Source of the DNA: Bdellovibrionaceae bacterium UBA3535
GTDB lineage: Bacteria; Bdellovibrionota; Bdellovibrionia; Bdellovibrionales; UBA840
Reading direction: 5' to 3'
DNA: 64,000 nucleotides
NCBI GenBank assembly: GCA_002376845.1
Contig: DFOS01000024.1
Span: 124,001-188,000 of the forward strand
Both the position numbers and the translations under genes were made by a program. Shown in pieces: positions 52,541 to 61,123 of the stretch. Within the stretch, counting starts at the first letter, position 1. Each line of letters opens with the position of its first letter. The notes under the pieces are model-generated. The model saw only the letters and a program-made list of their open reading frames with translations. It searched no databases and was not told the origin of the DNA.

Positions 52541-53419
52541 TTATAGTGCTTCTGCACCACTTGTAATCTCAATTAATTCTCTAGTAATTGCTGCCTGTCT
52601 TAAATTATTATAGGTCAAAGTAAGATCGCGAATGATATCACCTGCATTATTAGTGGCATTTTCCATTGCATTCATTCTTGCGCCATGCTCTGAGGCCAAA
52701 CTTTCTGAAAAGCCTTTATAGAATTGCATCACTATGGACTTTTCAAGCAGCTGATCCACGATTAACTGTGGTTGTGGTTCGTAAATGTAATCCTTCGAGT
52801 AGCTAGCTGCAGACTCCGCCCATAATTCTTCTTTAGGTTGAATGGGCAAAATCGTCTGTTGGGTAGGAACCTGTGACAATGCAGACTTAAAAACATTGTA
52901 GAACATTATTAGTTCATCATATTGATTATCAAAGTAGTCATTGATTAGTTTTTCACTAAAGCCGCGTGTGTATTCAAAACTCATTTCTTTTACTAGGTTG
53001 AGAACCGTCTCTTGAACGTCGTAACCTCGGCGCTTTAAAAAATCAGCCCCTTTTCTACCCACACATACAATCGTAAAATCTTTTTGCCCTTTGTTGGATT
53101 CAAGATACTCAAATGCTTTCTTACTAATGTTGGCATTGAAACCACCGCACAAACCGCGATCACTAGTAATAAGAACTATCATTTCTTTTGTTCTTTTGCT
53201 TTCTTGCTTTTCATGAGGAAAAAACTTGGAATCAACGCGTTTTGTAGCTGCGATTTTCCCTACCACCTCATCAATTTTTTGGGCATAGGGTCTGGCATTT
53301 ACAATAGCTTCTTGCGAACGACGAAGCTTTGCAGCAGCCACCATCTTCATGGCTCTAGTGGTTTGCCGCGTGCTTTTCACACTGGATATTCTACGTCGAA
53401 TGTCTTTTAAGTTCGCCAT
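52541..53419 (-). CDS. atpG: ATP synthase F1 gamma subunit
   Basis: A 292-residue central stalk subunit. Starts MANLKDIRRRISSVKSTRQTTRAMKMVAAAKLRR and ends AMENATNNAGDIIRDLTLTYNNLRQAAITRELIEITSGA, the two helices of the rotor coiled coil. The core has ITSDRGLCGGFNANI. Length usual. Confidence 0.98.
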   Translation of the reverse strand: MANLKDIRRRISSVKSTRQTTRAMKMVAAAKLRRSQEAIVNARPYAQKIDEVVGKIAATKRVDSKFFPHEKQESKRTKEMIVLITSDRGLCGGFNANISKKAFEYLESNKGQKDFTIVCVGRKGADFLKRRGYDVQETVLNLVKEMSFEYTRGFSEKLINDYFDNQYDELIMFYNVFKSALSQVPTQQTILPIQPKEELWAESAASYSKDYIYEPQPQLIVDQLLEKSIVMQFYKGFSESLASEHGARMNAMENATNNAGDIIRDLTLTYNNLRQAAITRELIEITSGAEAL

Positions 53420-53429
53420 TTATATAATC

Positions 53430-54941
53430 CTAACTTTTTTGAAAAACACCATCGAATTCATCTAGTATGGAAGTCAGTTCTTGTTTAATGTCTTCTTTGA
53501 GTGCCTTCGCCTCGCGAAGCTTCTCCATAAAGGCTGTATGAGTTGATTTAACATAATCTAGAAACTCTTTTTCCCAGCGCTTCACATCTTTAATTTCTAG
53601 CTCATCAAGATATCCATTTGTGGCTCCATAAATTACCACTACCTGATCAAGAGTATCTATTGGTGAATACTGGTCTTGCTTCAGAATTTCTACCAACCGC
53701 TGTCCACGATTCAATTGCGCCTGGGTTGCTTTATCTAAATCTGAACCAAAAGCCGCAAATGCCTCAAGCTCGCGGTATTGCGCTAGCTCTAGTTTGATCG
53801 TACCAGCAACCTGCTTCATCGCTTTGATCTGGGCAGACCCACCAACACGAGAAACCGAAATACCAACATTTACAGCTGGTCGAACCCCTTTATAAAAAAG
53901 GTCGGATTCTAGAAAAATCTGCCCATCCGTAATAGAGATCACGTTGGTAGGAATATAAGCAGACACATCACCCGCTTGGGTTTCAATGATTGGAAGAGCT
54001 GTTAATGAGCCGCCGCCTTCTTCATCACTAAGCTTTGCTGCTCGCTCAAGAAGCCTTGAGTGCAAATAGAAAACATCGCCCGGAAAAGCTTCTCGGCCTG
54101 GTGGACGACGTAGCAATAACGACATTTGTCGATAAGCTTGAGCTTGTTTTGTTAAATCATCATATACGATTAAAGCGTGCTGACCATTATCACGAAAATA
54201 CTCACCCATGGTTACACCGGTATATGCGGCCAAATATTGCAGGGGCGCTTGCTCCGAGGCAGTAGCCGAAACCACAGTGGTATATTCTAAGGCGCCTGTC
54301 TGACGGAGTTTTTCCACCACTTGGGCAACGGTTGATTTCTTTTGTCCAATGGCAACATACACACACTTAACGCCTGTGCCTTTTTGGTTAATAATTGTAT
54401 CCAAGGCAACGGCGGTTTTTCCGGTCTGCCTATCACCAATGATCAACTCCCTTTGTCCACGGCCAATGGGAATCATAGAATCAATTGCTTTGATACCTGT
54501 TTGCAGAGGCTCATGTACCGACTTTCTTTTCACAATACCCGGTGCTTTGATCTCAACCTGGCGATTTTCTTTAGCTTCAATATTGCCCTGCCCATCAATA
54601 GGATTACCAAGGGCATCGACGACTCTACCTAATAGAGCCTCGCCTACCGGAACCTGAACGATTTGCTTTGTTCGCTTTACTTCATCGCCTTCTTTAATAT
54701 GCTGGTCTTCACCAAAAATCACGATACCAACTGAATCACTTTCAAGGTTCAGAGCCATGCCCACAACCCCGCCAGGAAATTCAACCAACTCACCCATCAT
54801 CACATTGGTTAGGCCTCTTACCTTTGCAACCCCGTCACCAACAGACAAAACTGTGCCGTTTTCGTATACCTCTACCTTGGTATTATAATTTTTAATTTGT
54901 TCTTTTAAGACACTACTAATTTCTTCTGCACGAATTTCCAT
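53430..54941 (-). CDS. atpA: ATP synthase F1 alpha subunit
   Basis: A 503-residue non-catalytic subunit. The P-loop GDRQTGKTAVALDTIINQ and the region LLRRPPGREAFPGDVFYLHSRLLERAAKL are typical. The stop lies next to atpH with no gap. Standard length. Confidence 0.99.
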   Translation of the reverse strand: MEIRAEEISSVLKEQIKNYNTKVEVYENGTVLSVGDGVAKVRGLTNVMMGELVEFPGGVVGMALNLESDSVGIVIFGEDQHIKEGDEVKRTKQIVQVPVGEALLGRVVDALGNPIDGQGNIEAKENRQVEIKAPGIVKRKSVHEPLQTGIKAIDSMIPIGRGQRELIIGDRQTGKTAVALDTIINQKGTGVKCVYVAIGQKKSTVAQVVEKLRQTGALEYTTVVSATASEQAPLQYLAAYTGVTMGEYFRDNGQHALIVYDDLTKQAQAYRQMSLLLRRPPGREAFPGDVFYLHSRLLERAAKLSDEEGGGSLTALPIIETQAGDVSAYIPTNVISITDGQIFLESDLFYKGVRPAVNVGISVSRVGGSAQIKAMKQVAGTIKLELAQYRELEAFAAFGSDLDKATQAQLNRGQRLVEILKQDQYSPIDTLDQVVVIYGATNGYLDELEIKDVKRWEKEFLDYVKSTHTAFMEKLREAKALKEDIKQELTSILDEFDGVFQKS

Positions 54942-55460
54942 TTAGTGTACTCCATTATTGATATAGTTTTTCATATTATTCAGTTGATTTAATAAACTTC
55001 CATCCATTTTCATGCTGCCAACATCCACAATAAACCCGCCCAATATGGCAGAATCTACTTTATAATTAAGGATGGCTTTTTTGTTTGTCGTTTTGTTAAC
55101 GTAGGCTTCAATCAATTCTTTTTGTTGGGAATTGAGTTCATCTGCAGATGATACGGTTCCACGAATGACGTTCATCTCTTTATCAATGAGTGCTTGAAAT
55201 TCTTCATGCACCATTGGCAGCAATGAAAACCTCTGATTGTTTGCCATAATACCAAGAGCCTCTTTAAGCTCTGGCTCAAAATCAAACTTTGCTAAAAAAT
55301 TGGCAACATCTCCTTCAGCAAAATAAATTTTTTCATTTATTTGTTCCACAGCACTAGCTAACTCCGACAATTGTAGAAGCACCTTTTCACTTTTGGAATT
55401 TGCCTTACAAACATCGTAAAGTGCTTTAGCATAATTGGTGGCAATATCTATCTTTGACAT
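54942..55460 (-). CDS. atpH: ATP synthase F1 delta subunit
   Basis: A 172-residue peripheral stalk subunit joining b to alpha. The start IDIATNYAKALYDVCK and the C-terminal DSAILGGFIVDVGSMKMDGSLLNQLNNMK are typical of OSCP/delta. It shares a base with atpF. Confidence 0.95.
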   Translation of the reverse strand: MSKIDIATNYAKALYDVCKANSKSEKVLLQLSELASAVEQINEKIYFAEGDVANFLAKFDFEPELKEALGIMANNQRFSLLPMVHEEFQALIDKEMNVIRGTVSSADELNSQQKELIEAYVNKTTNKKAILNYKVDSAILGGFIVDVGSMKMDGSLLNQLNNMKNYINNGVH

Positions 55461-55993
55461 TATTTCGTTGCTCCAAAGCTTTTCACCAGGTGTTCTTGAA
55501 TATTTTCATGATCTTGACGCTGCATCTTTGATTGAATCATTTCCTCTGCATTGGATATGGAAGCATCCAACAAATCAGATTTTAACTTTTGAATGGCATC
55601 ATTCACCTGAGATCTATATGTTTTTTCTGTCTCCGCCTTTAAATTGGCGGCATTTCTTTTTGCGGTATCCACGATTTCTACACGATTTGCTTCTGCTTTT
55701 ACTACGGCCTTATCAATCATGTTTTCAAAATTATTTTTAATATCATCTATTTTGGCTTGAATCTCTTTTTGATTTTGCTCCGCCTCTCTCTTTAGGGCGG
55801 CTGCCTTTTCTACAGCTTCTTGGTACGCTGCCTGGCGGTTATTATAATAAGATTTAACCTTATTTCTTAATAAGAAGAACAATAGCAGCAAATAAAGACT
55901 AAAATTTAATACTTGCGTAAAAACCAGATTTCTTACTTCTTCTGAGCTGGCACTTCCTGCCGCAAATAATAAGTCAGAAAATAAAAGTATCAT
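55460..55993 (-). CDS. atpF: ATP synthase Fo subunit b
   Basis: A 177-residue b subunit with one membrane helix (about 25-45, VLNFSLYLLLLFFLLRNKV) and a long charged coiled coil. The residues before it resemble a short signal-like N-terminus. It shares the operon with a second b-type gene, so a b/b' heterodimer is expected. It touches the next gene by one base. Confidence 0.92.
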   Translation of the reverse strand: MILLFSDLLFAAGSASSEEVRNLVFTQVLNFSLYLLLLFFLLRNKVKSYYNNRQAAYQEAVEKAAALKREAEQNQKEIQAKIDDIKNNFENMIDKAVVKAEANRVEIVDTAKRNAANLKAETEKTYRSQVNDAIQKLKSDLLDASISNAEEMIQSKMQRQDHENIQEHLVKSFGATK

Positions 55994-56433
55994 TAAAAGG
56001 ATCTCCCAACCAACTTCTCCACAATGCTTTTACTAATATGGGGTGTTTCATTGCGAAATCTTTCTTGTGCTTGCCCTACCTCTTGAGAAATTTTCTGATT
56101 GGTTTGCGCTAGAAAGTTCTCGCTTTCCGCACGGGCTTGATCCATGATTTGTTTGGCTTCTTTTTCACCCGCTTGCTTGGCATGTCGGAATTTTTCTTGA
56201 ATTTTGTTATTAAGATCTTTTTGCAGACGATCAAACTGGATATGAAGGTCTTGCGTTTTCATGTCGATTTCTTCTGCTAAACTCTCTTTGCCAACAGTAT
56301 TTTGCTCGCGCTTACGATGTACTGCAAGATAGGGCTCAAATAAGAATTTGGCCAAAAACAGATAGGCAACCAGAAAAATACCGAATTGATAGAAAATTGT
56401 ATAGTTCAGACCAAGTGACTGAATAACTTCCAT
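55993..56433 (-). CDS. ATP synthase Fo subunit b' (second b-type)
   Basis: A 146-residue b' protein with one N-terminal membrane helix (YTIFYQFGIFLVAYLFLAKFLF, about 11-32) and a long coiled coil rich in Glu, Lys and Gln. It is the first gene of the ATP synthase operon here; subunits a and c (atpB, atpE) are absent, so they must be encoded elsewhere, as in many deltaproteobacteria. A palindromic leader precedes its ATG. Confidence 0.9.
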   Translation of the reverse strand: MEVIQSLGLNYTIFYQFGIFLVAYLFLAKFLFEPYLAVHRKREQNTVGKESLAEEIDMKTQDLHIQFDRLQKDLNNKIQEKFRHAKQAGEKEAKQIMDQARAESENFLAQTNQKISQEVGQAQERFRNETPHISKSIVEKLVGRSF

Positions 56434-56434
56434 G

Positions 56435-56463
56435 GGATACGTATCCTTTGCAAAATAGCAAAG
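56435..56463 (-). promoter_or_regulatory. Double-hairpin leader over the ATP synthase start
   Basis: GGATACGTATCC (56435-56446) is a perfect 12-base palindrome directly before the b' ATG. Next to it CTTTGC and GCAAAG (56446-56463) form a six-base stem with a six-base loop. The Shine-Dalgarno AAAGGAT lies at their junction, so pairing could limit translation of the operon. Confidence 0.45.
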
Positions 56464-56534
56464 TCAGGTAGCATCGCATTTTGAATTTGGTCAAGTAAAA
56501 TTAGAATTTACAAAGAGCTCCAGAATAACGCGTC

Positions 56535-56894
56535 TTAATTCTTAGGCATATAACTGGCGCCCTCAAAAAGCACACCCTCATCTATTTTTAGACTCGGCGT
56601 TGTAACGGTTCCCTTAAATGTTGCTGGCGGATACATCAAAACCTTACGGCGAGCAAAAATATGGCCTTGCACATAGCCACTTATTATCACTGTGTCTGCT
56701 TCGATCTGCCCTTCGACTTCCGCCTCTTCGCTTATCACCAAGGTATCTTTCGTGAAAATCTCACCCTTGAAGCGACCACCAATACGAACTGTGCCCTCAA
56801 AACTCAATTGCCCTTCAAAGCGAGCACCCTTATCTAGAATGGCAGTTATTTGACCTTCAGGAACTTCATATACTGGTAATTTCTCTTCTTGCAT
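56535..56894 (-). CDS. Bactofilin
   Basis: A 119-residue bactofilin from the ATG at 56894, which overlaps the parB stop as TAATG; a GTG three codons earlier is less likely. The body is the right-handed beta-helix repeat of DUF583 (ITAILDKGARFEGQLSFEGTV, GGRFKGEIFTKDTLVI, EVEGQIEADTVIISGYV). These proteins form cytoskeletal polymers that place cell-wall and chromosome factors, and near parAB a role in holding origins, as in Myxococcus, is plausible. Confidence 0.93.
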   Translation of the reverse strand: MQEEKLPVYEVPEGQITAILDKGARFEGQLSFEGTVRIGGRFKGEIFTKDTLVISEEAEVEGQIEADTVIISGYVQGHIFARRKVLMYPPATFKGTVTTPSLKIDEGVLFEGASYMPKN

Positions 56895-57901
56895 TAGGAC
56901 CACGCCTCTTTCACTTTATCAGTTATCGATGTAAATTGCTCATCTGAGTAAAAGTATATGGAGATTTTGCCTTTTCCGGAAGAATAATCTACTTGAACCT
57001 TGGACCCGATCTTCTTTTGTAGATCCTCTGCAATGGATTCTGCTAATTGTTTCGACAAATCCTCTTTTTCTGAGCTTGGTTTTGGCGGCGTCTTTAGCTT
57101 TTTTACTTCCCTTTCCAGCTGGCGAACACTCCACTTCTTATTATAACACTGTTTGGCCAGTCGTTTTTGCTCCAAATCCCCTTCTAGAGACAACAAAACC
57201 TTTGCATGACCCTGCGATATTTCTCCGCGCATTAAACGCTGACGAACATTTGGGTGCAGCTGCAATAATCTTAATAAGTTTGTAACAGTAGCTCGCTCCT
57301 TACCCACTCTGCGCGCAATTTCTTCCTGCGTAAGACCAAATTCTTTTTGCAATTGTGCATAGGCCTCTGCCTCTTCCACAGGATTTAGATCCGCTCTTTG
57401 CACATTTTCAATGATTGCCAACTCTAAAGAGCGTTTATCATCAATGTTTCGCAAAATAACTGGCACATCGTGAAGACCTGCCATTTGCGCGGCTCGCCAG
57501 CGCCGCTCACCAGAAACAATCTCATAGCTTCCTTCGGCAAGCTTGCGGGCAACAATGGGCTGCAAAATGCCCTGCTCTTTTATAGAGTAAGACAATTCTT
57601 TTAATTTCTGCTCCTCAAACTGCTGCCTTGGCTGGTTCTCATTGGCCTGCAATTTATCCACAGCAATTTTCCAAATCCTAGCTGCATCCGGGACCTTAGG
57701 CTGGGCAACTTCCGCCTGACTATCCATTTTTGCCGCTTGCGCATGAAACTTCTTCTCTTGTTTTGGTTTTTCTTTGTTTTTTTCTACACTTACACTCTTC
57801 TTTGGCGCCGCTTGTTGTTCCGCGGCCGGCTCTTCTGAGTATCCACCAAGAAGACTATTCAAACCCCTGCCTAACCTAGAATTCTTTGTATTATTAGACA
57901 C
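56894..57901 (-). CDS. parB: Chromosome partitioning protein ParB
   Basis: A ParB/Spo0J of about 335 residues, started at GTG 57901, which has AAGGAGAGG seven bases upstream; this start gives SNNTKNSRLGRGLNSLLGG, the ParA-activating N-terminus. A Lys/Ala-rich segment follows, then the CTPase core with IVSGERRWRAAQMAGL, the helix-turn-helix (LTQEEIARRVGKERATVTNLLRLL) and the dimerisation end. The gene overlaps parA by eight bases. It should bind the parS-like palindromes at 58728 and 59212. Confidence 0.96.
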   Translation of the reverse strand: MSNNTKNSRLGRGLNSLLGGYSEEPAAEQQAAPKKSVSVEKNKEKPKQEKKFHAQAAKMDSQAEVAQPKVPDAARIWKIAVDKLQANENQPRQQFEEQKLKELSYSIKEQGILQPIVARKLAEGSYEIVSGERRWRAAQMAGLHDVPVILRNIDDKRSLELAIIENVQRADLNPVEEAEAYAQLQKEFGLTQEEIARRVGKERATVTNLLRLLQLHPNVRQRLMRGEISQGHAKVLLSLEGDLEQKRLAKQCYNKKWSVRQLEREVKKLKTPPKPSSEKEDLSKQLAESIAEDLQKKIGSKVQVDYSSGKGKISIYFYSDEQFTSITDKVKEAWS

Positions 57902-58715
57902 TTGCCTCTCCTTGACCATTCACTTCTACATTTGAGTAATCATGACTACCATAAACCTTTTCATCTAGCTCTTTGGCTAGCGCTAAATAGCGAGCTGCCC
58001 CAATGGATTTTGGGTCATATTCATTGATCGGCTGACCATAAGATGGCGCCTCACTCAAACGTACATTTCGAGGTATTATGGATTTAAAGACTTTGTCTTC
58101 AAAATGTGTCTTTATCTCCGATACTACTTGATGGGAAAGATTATTTCGCACATCAAACATTGTCAGAACAATTCCCTCAATTTTAAGATTTGGATTTAAG
58201 GACTTTTTGATCAAACCCGCCGTATTAAGAAGCTGGCTAAGACCCTCTAGAGCAAAGTACTCACATTGCAAGGGAACCAAAAACGAATTGGCAGCAGTCA
58301 GGGAATTTAATGTGATCAAACCTAAGGATGGCGGGCAATCAATTATAATATAATCATAATCAGATTCCACCACCTCTAAAGCATCTTTGAGCTTCATCTC
58401 TCGACGCTCTGCATCAACAAGCTCAATCTCTGCTCCCACTAGATCTGGGGTTGCAGCTAGGATATCTAGGTCTTGATACGGCGTGTTCAAGACACATTCA
58501 TCCACAGACTTTTCCCCAATTAGTACCTGATAGACAGTTTTGTCTTGGTATTCATGCCGCTTCATACCCACTCCGCTTGAAGCATTTCCTTGCGGGTCCA
58601 TGTCCACCAGCAAGACCTTTCGACCTAAGGAAGTAAGGCTGGATGATAAATTCACTGATGTTGTGGTTTTACCCACTCCTCCCTTTTGATTGGCTACACA
58701 TATGATTCTTGCCAT
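57894..58715 (-). CDS. parA: Chromosome partitioning ATPase ParA (Soj)
   Basis: A 273-residue ParA. Deviant Walker A NQKGGVGKTTTSVNL with the signature Lys at about 11-18, Walker B YDYIIIDCPPSLG, and Gly/Asn-rich ...LVDMDPQGNASSGVG. It positions origins by forming gradients on the nucleoid with ParB. GGGAG precedes the ATG. A parS-like site lies just upstream. Confidence 0.97.
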   Translation of the reverse strand: MARIICVANQKGGVGKTTTSVNLSSSLTSLGRKVLLVDMDPQGNASSGVGMKRHEYQDKTVYQVLIGEKSVDECVLNTPYQDLDILAATPDLVGAEIELVDAERREMKLKDALEVVESDYDYIIIDCPPSLGLITLNSLTAANSFLVPLQCEYFALEGLSQLLNTAGLIKKSLNPNLKIEGIVLTMFDVRNNLSHQVVSEIKTHFEDKVFKSIIPRNVRLSEAPSYGQPINEYDPKSIGAARYLALAKELDEKVYGSHDYSNVEVNGQGEASV

Positions 58716-58727
58716 AAATTCTCCCTA

Positions 58728-58741
58728 GTTCTACGTAGAAC
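58728..58741. promoter_or_regulatory. parS-like palindrome near parA
   Basis: GTTCTACGTAGAAC is a perfect 14-base palindrome, 12 bases upstream of the parA start. It differs from the canonical GTTCCACGTGGAAC-type parS by a symmetrical change at one position in each half. A second copy lies at 59212. Confidence 0.7.
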
Positions 58742-58780
58742 ACTTTAGTTTTGGATGATTTTTGCCGAAAACTACAACGT

Positions 58781-59209
58781 ATGAGAGTATTTATTAGAAT
58801 TATAATTCTTTCAATCATTTTTTGCGCTTGCCGCAAGCCTAATCCCAATCCGGAATTAAAAGACCCAATATACAAGGAATTGCAAGAACGCATGGCTGGC
58901 TACAAGAAAGATATTGATTTTACTCTCAAGGAAAAAGAAAGGATTGAAAAATACATCTCCGAAACCCATCCACACGACCCCACATTACAAATGAAGCGAA
59001 AAACCTTACGAATGAACGACAAAAACCATGAAAAAGCCAAGCAACAGTATATTTATACACAAATCGCCCTTGAAAACCGTAAAAAAGAGGTGCGAATTGA
59101 ATATTTAGAGGCTTTTAAACAGGGTAAAGAAGAAGAGTGGCAAAATAAGAACGAAATCTCGGCGAGAAAATCTCGAATGCAAAACAATAGCTTCCTAGAG
59201 CGTGAGTAG
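58781..59209 (+). CDS. Small coiled-coil lipoprotein between two parS-like sites
   Basis: A 142-residue lipoprotein from the ATG at 58781 (an in-frame ATG ten codons earlier overlaps the parA upstream region and would spoil the signal). MRVFIRIIILSIIFCAC ends in a lipobox-like FCAC. The rest is highly charged and helical (IEKYISETHPHDPTLQMK, NRKKEVRIEYLEAFKQGKEEEWQNK), likely a coiled coil. It is the only plus-strand gene in the block and is flanked exactly by the two palindromes. No family recognised. Start and role are uncertain. Confidence 0.7.
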   Translation: MRVFIRIIILSIIFCACRKPNPNPELKDPIYKELQERMAGYKKDIDFTLKEKERIEKYISETHPHDPTLQMKRKTLRMNDKNHEKAKQQYIYTQIALENRKKEVRIEYLEAFKQGKEEEWQNKNEISARKSRMQNNSFLERE

Positions 59210-59211
59210 TC

Positions 59212-59227
59212 AGTTCTACGTAGAACT
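59212..59227. promoter_or_regulatory. parS-like palindrome at the mnmG stop codon
   Basis: AGTTCTACGTAGAACT is a perfect 16-base palindrome with the same core as the site at 58728. The mnmG stop codon (TAG) and its last codons are inside it. It is nested inside a further inverted repeat, TGAGTAG (59203-59209) and CTACTCA (59235-59241). Confidence 0.7.
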
Positions 59228-61123
59228 ATCTTGCCTACTCACATTATTCCTTGAGTAGTCATTTTTATGAGCTTTTAAATGGATCATCAACGACTGAATG
59301 GCCGAAGGATTAACTCCGCTGATACGCGAGGCTTGTCCGAGAGTGCGCGGCCGAATATTGGACAACTTTTCTTTTTCCTCCGTGGACAAGCCCTTAATAT
59401 TGGAAAAGTCTATGTTTTTAGGAAGCTGCAATCCTTCTAATTTATTCGCTTGCCGGATTAGCTCCGATTGTCGGTCAATATAGCCCTCGTACTTAATGCG
59501 AATCTCTACCGGCTCCGTAACCTTTGGGTCTTCATGGATATCCAAACCAAACATATTCATATGATGGATATTCACCTCATGCCTACGCAAGAGAACCGAT
59601 AGTGGGGTAGGATTTTTAATATTCTGAGTAGGTATCTCAGCGAGGAGCTGAAACGTATCATTTTTGGGGTAAATTTTATTATTATTTAATGATTCCAATA
59701 ACTTAGATCGGCTATCAAGAACTCCCTGTATAGTCTCTGCTTTTTTTTGACTAATCAAACTAAGACTGGTCGCTACATCATGTAACCTATCATAAGTATT
59801 GTCTTCTCGTAAAACTAGGCGATGTTCTGCTCGCGAAGTAAACATACGGTAAGGCTCTTTCGTTCCCTTGGTAATTAGGTCATCAATTAGCACGCCTATA
59901 TATGCTTGATCACGACCCAGGATAAAAGCATCTTGATCGGCAAGTGTTCTTGCTGCATTGATTCCTGCTATCAGGCCTTGAGCAGCTGCTTCCTCGTAGC
60001 CACTGGTACCATTGATTTGCCCCGCCAAATACAAATTCTCGATAGCTTTTAGCTCCAGGCTATGACTTAGCTGTGTTGGCAGCACAAAATCATATTCTAC
60101 GGCATATCCAGGACGAACCATTTTTACTTCCTGCAAACCGGGAATGGTTCGTAAAAATTCATATTGCACATCCTCGGGCAGGGAAGTGGAAATGCCCTGC
60201 AAATAAATCAGCTCACTATCAATGCCCTCCGGCTCCAAAAATGTTTGATGACTCAATTTATCAGAAAAGCGAGTTATTTTATCTTCAATGCTGGGACAAT
60301 ACCTCGGCCCCATACCCTGAATCTTACCGCTAAACATGGGAGACTTATCTAAATTGTTTTGAATGATTTCGTGAGTACGCTCATTGGTGTAAGAAAGATA
60401 ACACGGAAGTTGCGGTAGGGGATTTAAGACATTGGAATGATAAGAAAAAGGATAAACTTTTTCATCCCCCCATTGTTCTTCTGTTTGCGAAAAATCAATG
60501 GAGGATTTTAGCAGGCGAGGAGGCGTTCCCGTTTTTAGTCTTCCCACCTCAATGCCCTCAGCGGCAAGCTGATCCGATATACCCGTAGAAGCTTTATCGC
60601 CCACACGGCCACCACTGATTTGCTTATGTCCTATATGCATAATGGCATTCAAAAAAGTACCTGTTGTTATCACCACGGCTTGCGAAGATATTATGGATCC
60701 ATCCGCCAAAACAACGCCTTGCACTTTGGAGCCTGATAATACTAGGCTTTTTACTTCCGCTTCCAATAAGTCCAAGTTTTCAAGGCGTGATAAAAAACGT
60801 TTCATATATTGGCAATAACGATCCTTGTCTGCCTGAATTCGGCTACCTCTTACTGCTGGCCCACGATTGGCATTTAGGCGTTTGAATTGTACACTATTAT
60901 GATCCGCACAAATTCCCATTTCGCCGCCAAGTGCATCGATTTCTCGAACCATATGCCCTTTGGCCAAACCACCAATGGAAGGGTTGCAACTCATATAGCC
61001 AATTCTATTTAAATTCGTGGTTACCATTAGAGTTTTTCTGCCTAGGCGTGCTGCCGCATAGCTTGCCTCGATACCTGCATGGCCGGCACCAACAACCACA
61101 ATGTCATAGTCATTACTTACCAA
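59216..61123 (-). CDS. mnmG: tRNA uridine 5-carboxymethylaminomethyl modification enzyme MnmG (GidA)
   Basis: A 635-residue FAD-dependent protein that with MnmE modifies wobble U34 of tRNAs. The FAD site DIVVVGAGHAGIEASYAAARLG is at the N-terminus; MSCNPSIGGLAKGHMVREIDALGGEMG follows, as in all MnmG. The end SGVNPSAIQSLMIHLK is the domain that meets MnmE. Its last codons overlap a parS-like palindrome. It overlaps mnmE by 11 bases. Confidence 0.97.
   Translation of the reverse strand: MVSNDYDIVVVGAGHAGIEASYAAARLGRKTLMVTTNLNRIGYMSCNPSIGGLAKGHMVREIDALGGEMGICADHNSVQFKRLNANRGPAVRGSRIQADKDRYCQYMKRFLSRLENLDLLEAEVKSLVLSGSKVQGVVLADGSIISSQAVVITTGTFLNAIMHIGHKQISGGRVGDKASTGISDQLAAEGIEVGRLKTGTPPRLLKSSIDFSQTEEQWGDEKVYPFSYHSNVLNPLPQLPCYLSYTNERTHEIIQNNLDKSPMFSGKIQGMGPRYCPSIEDKITRFSDKLSHQTFLEPEGIDSELIYLQGISTSLPEDVQYEFLRTIPGLQEVKMVRPGYAVEYDFVLPTQLSHSLELKAIENLYLAGQINGTSGYEEAAAQGLIAGINAARTLADQDAFILGRDQAYIGVLIDDLITKGTKEPYRMFTSRAEHRLVLREDNTYDRLHDVATSLSLISQKKAETIQGVLDSRSKLLESLNNNKIYPKNDTFQLLAEIPTQNIKNPTPLSVLLRRHEVNIHHMNMFGLDIHEDPKVTEPVEIRIKYEGYIDRQSELIRQANKLEGLQLPKNIDFSNIKGLSTEEKEKLSNIRPRTLGQASRISGVNPSAIQSLMIHLKAHKNDYSRNNVSRQDSST

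Noticed and set aside
56435..56446. GGATACGTATCC as a third parS site
   Set aside because: It shares only the central TACGTA with the other two palindromes, and the outer bases differ.
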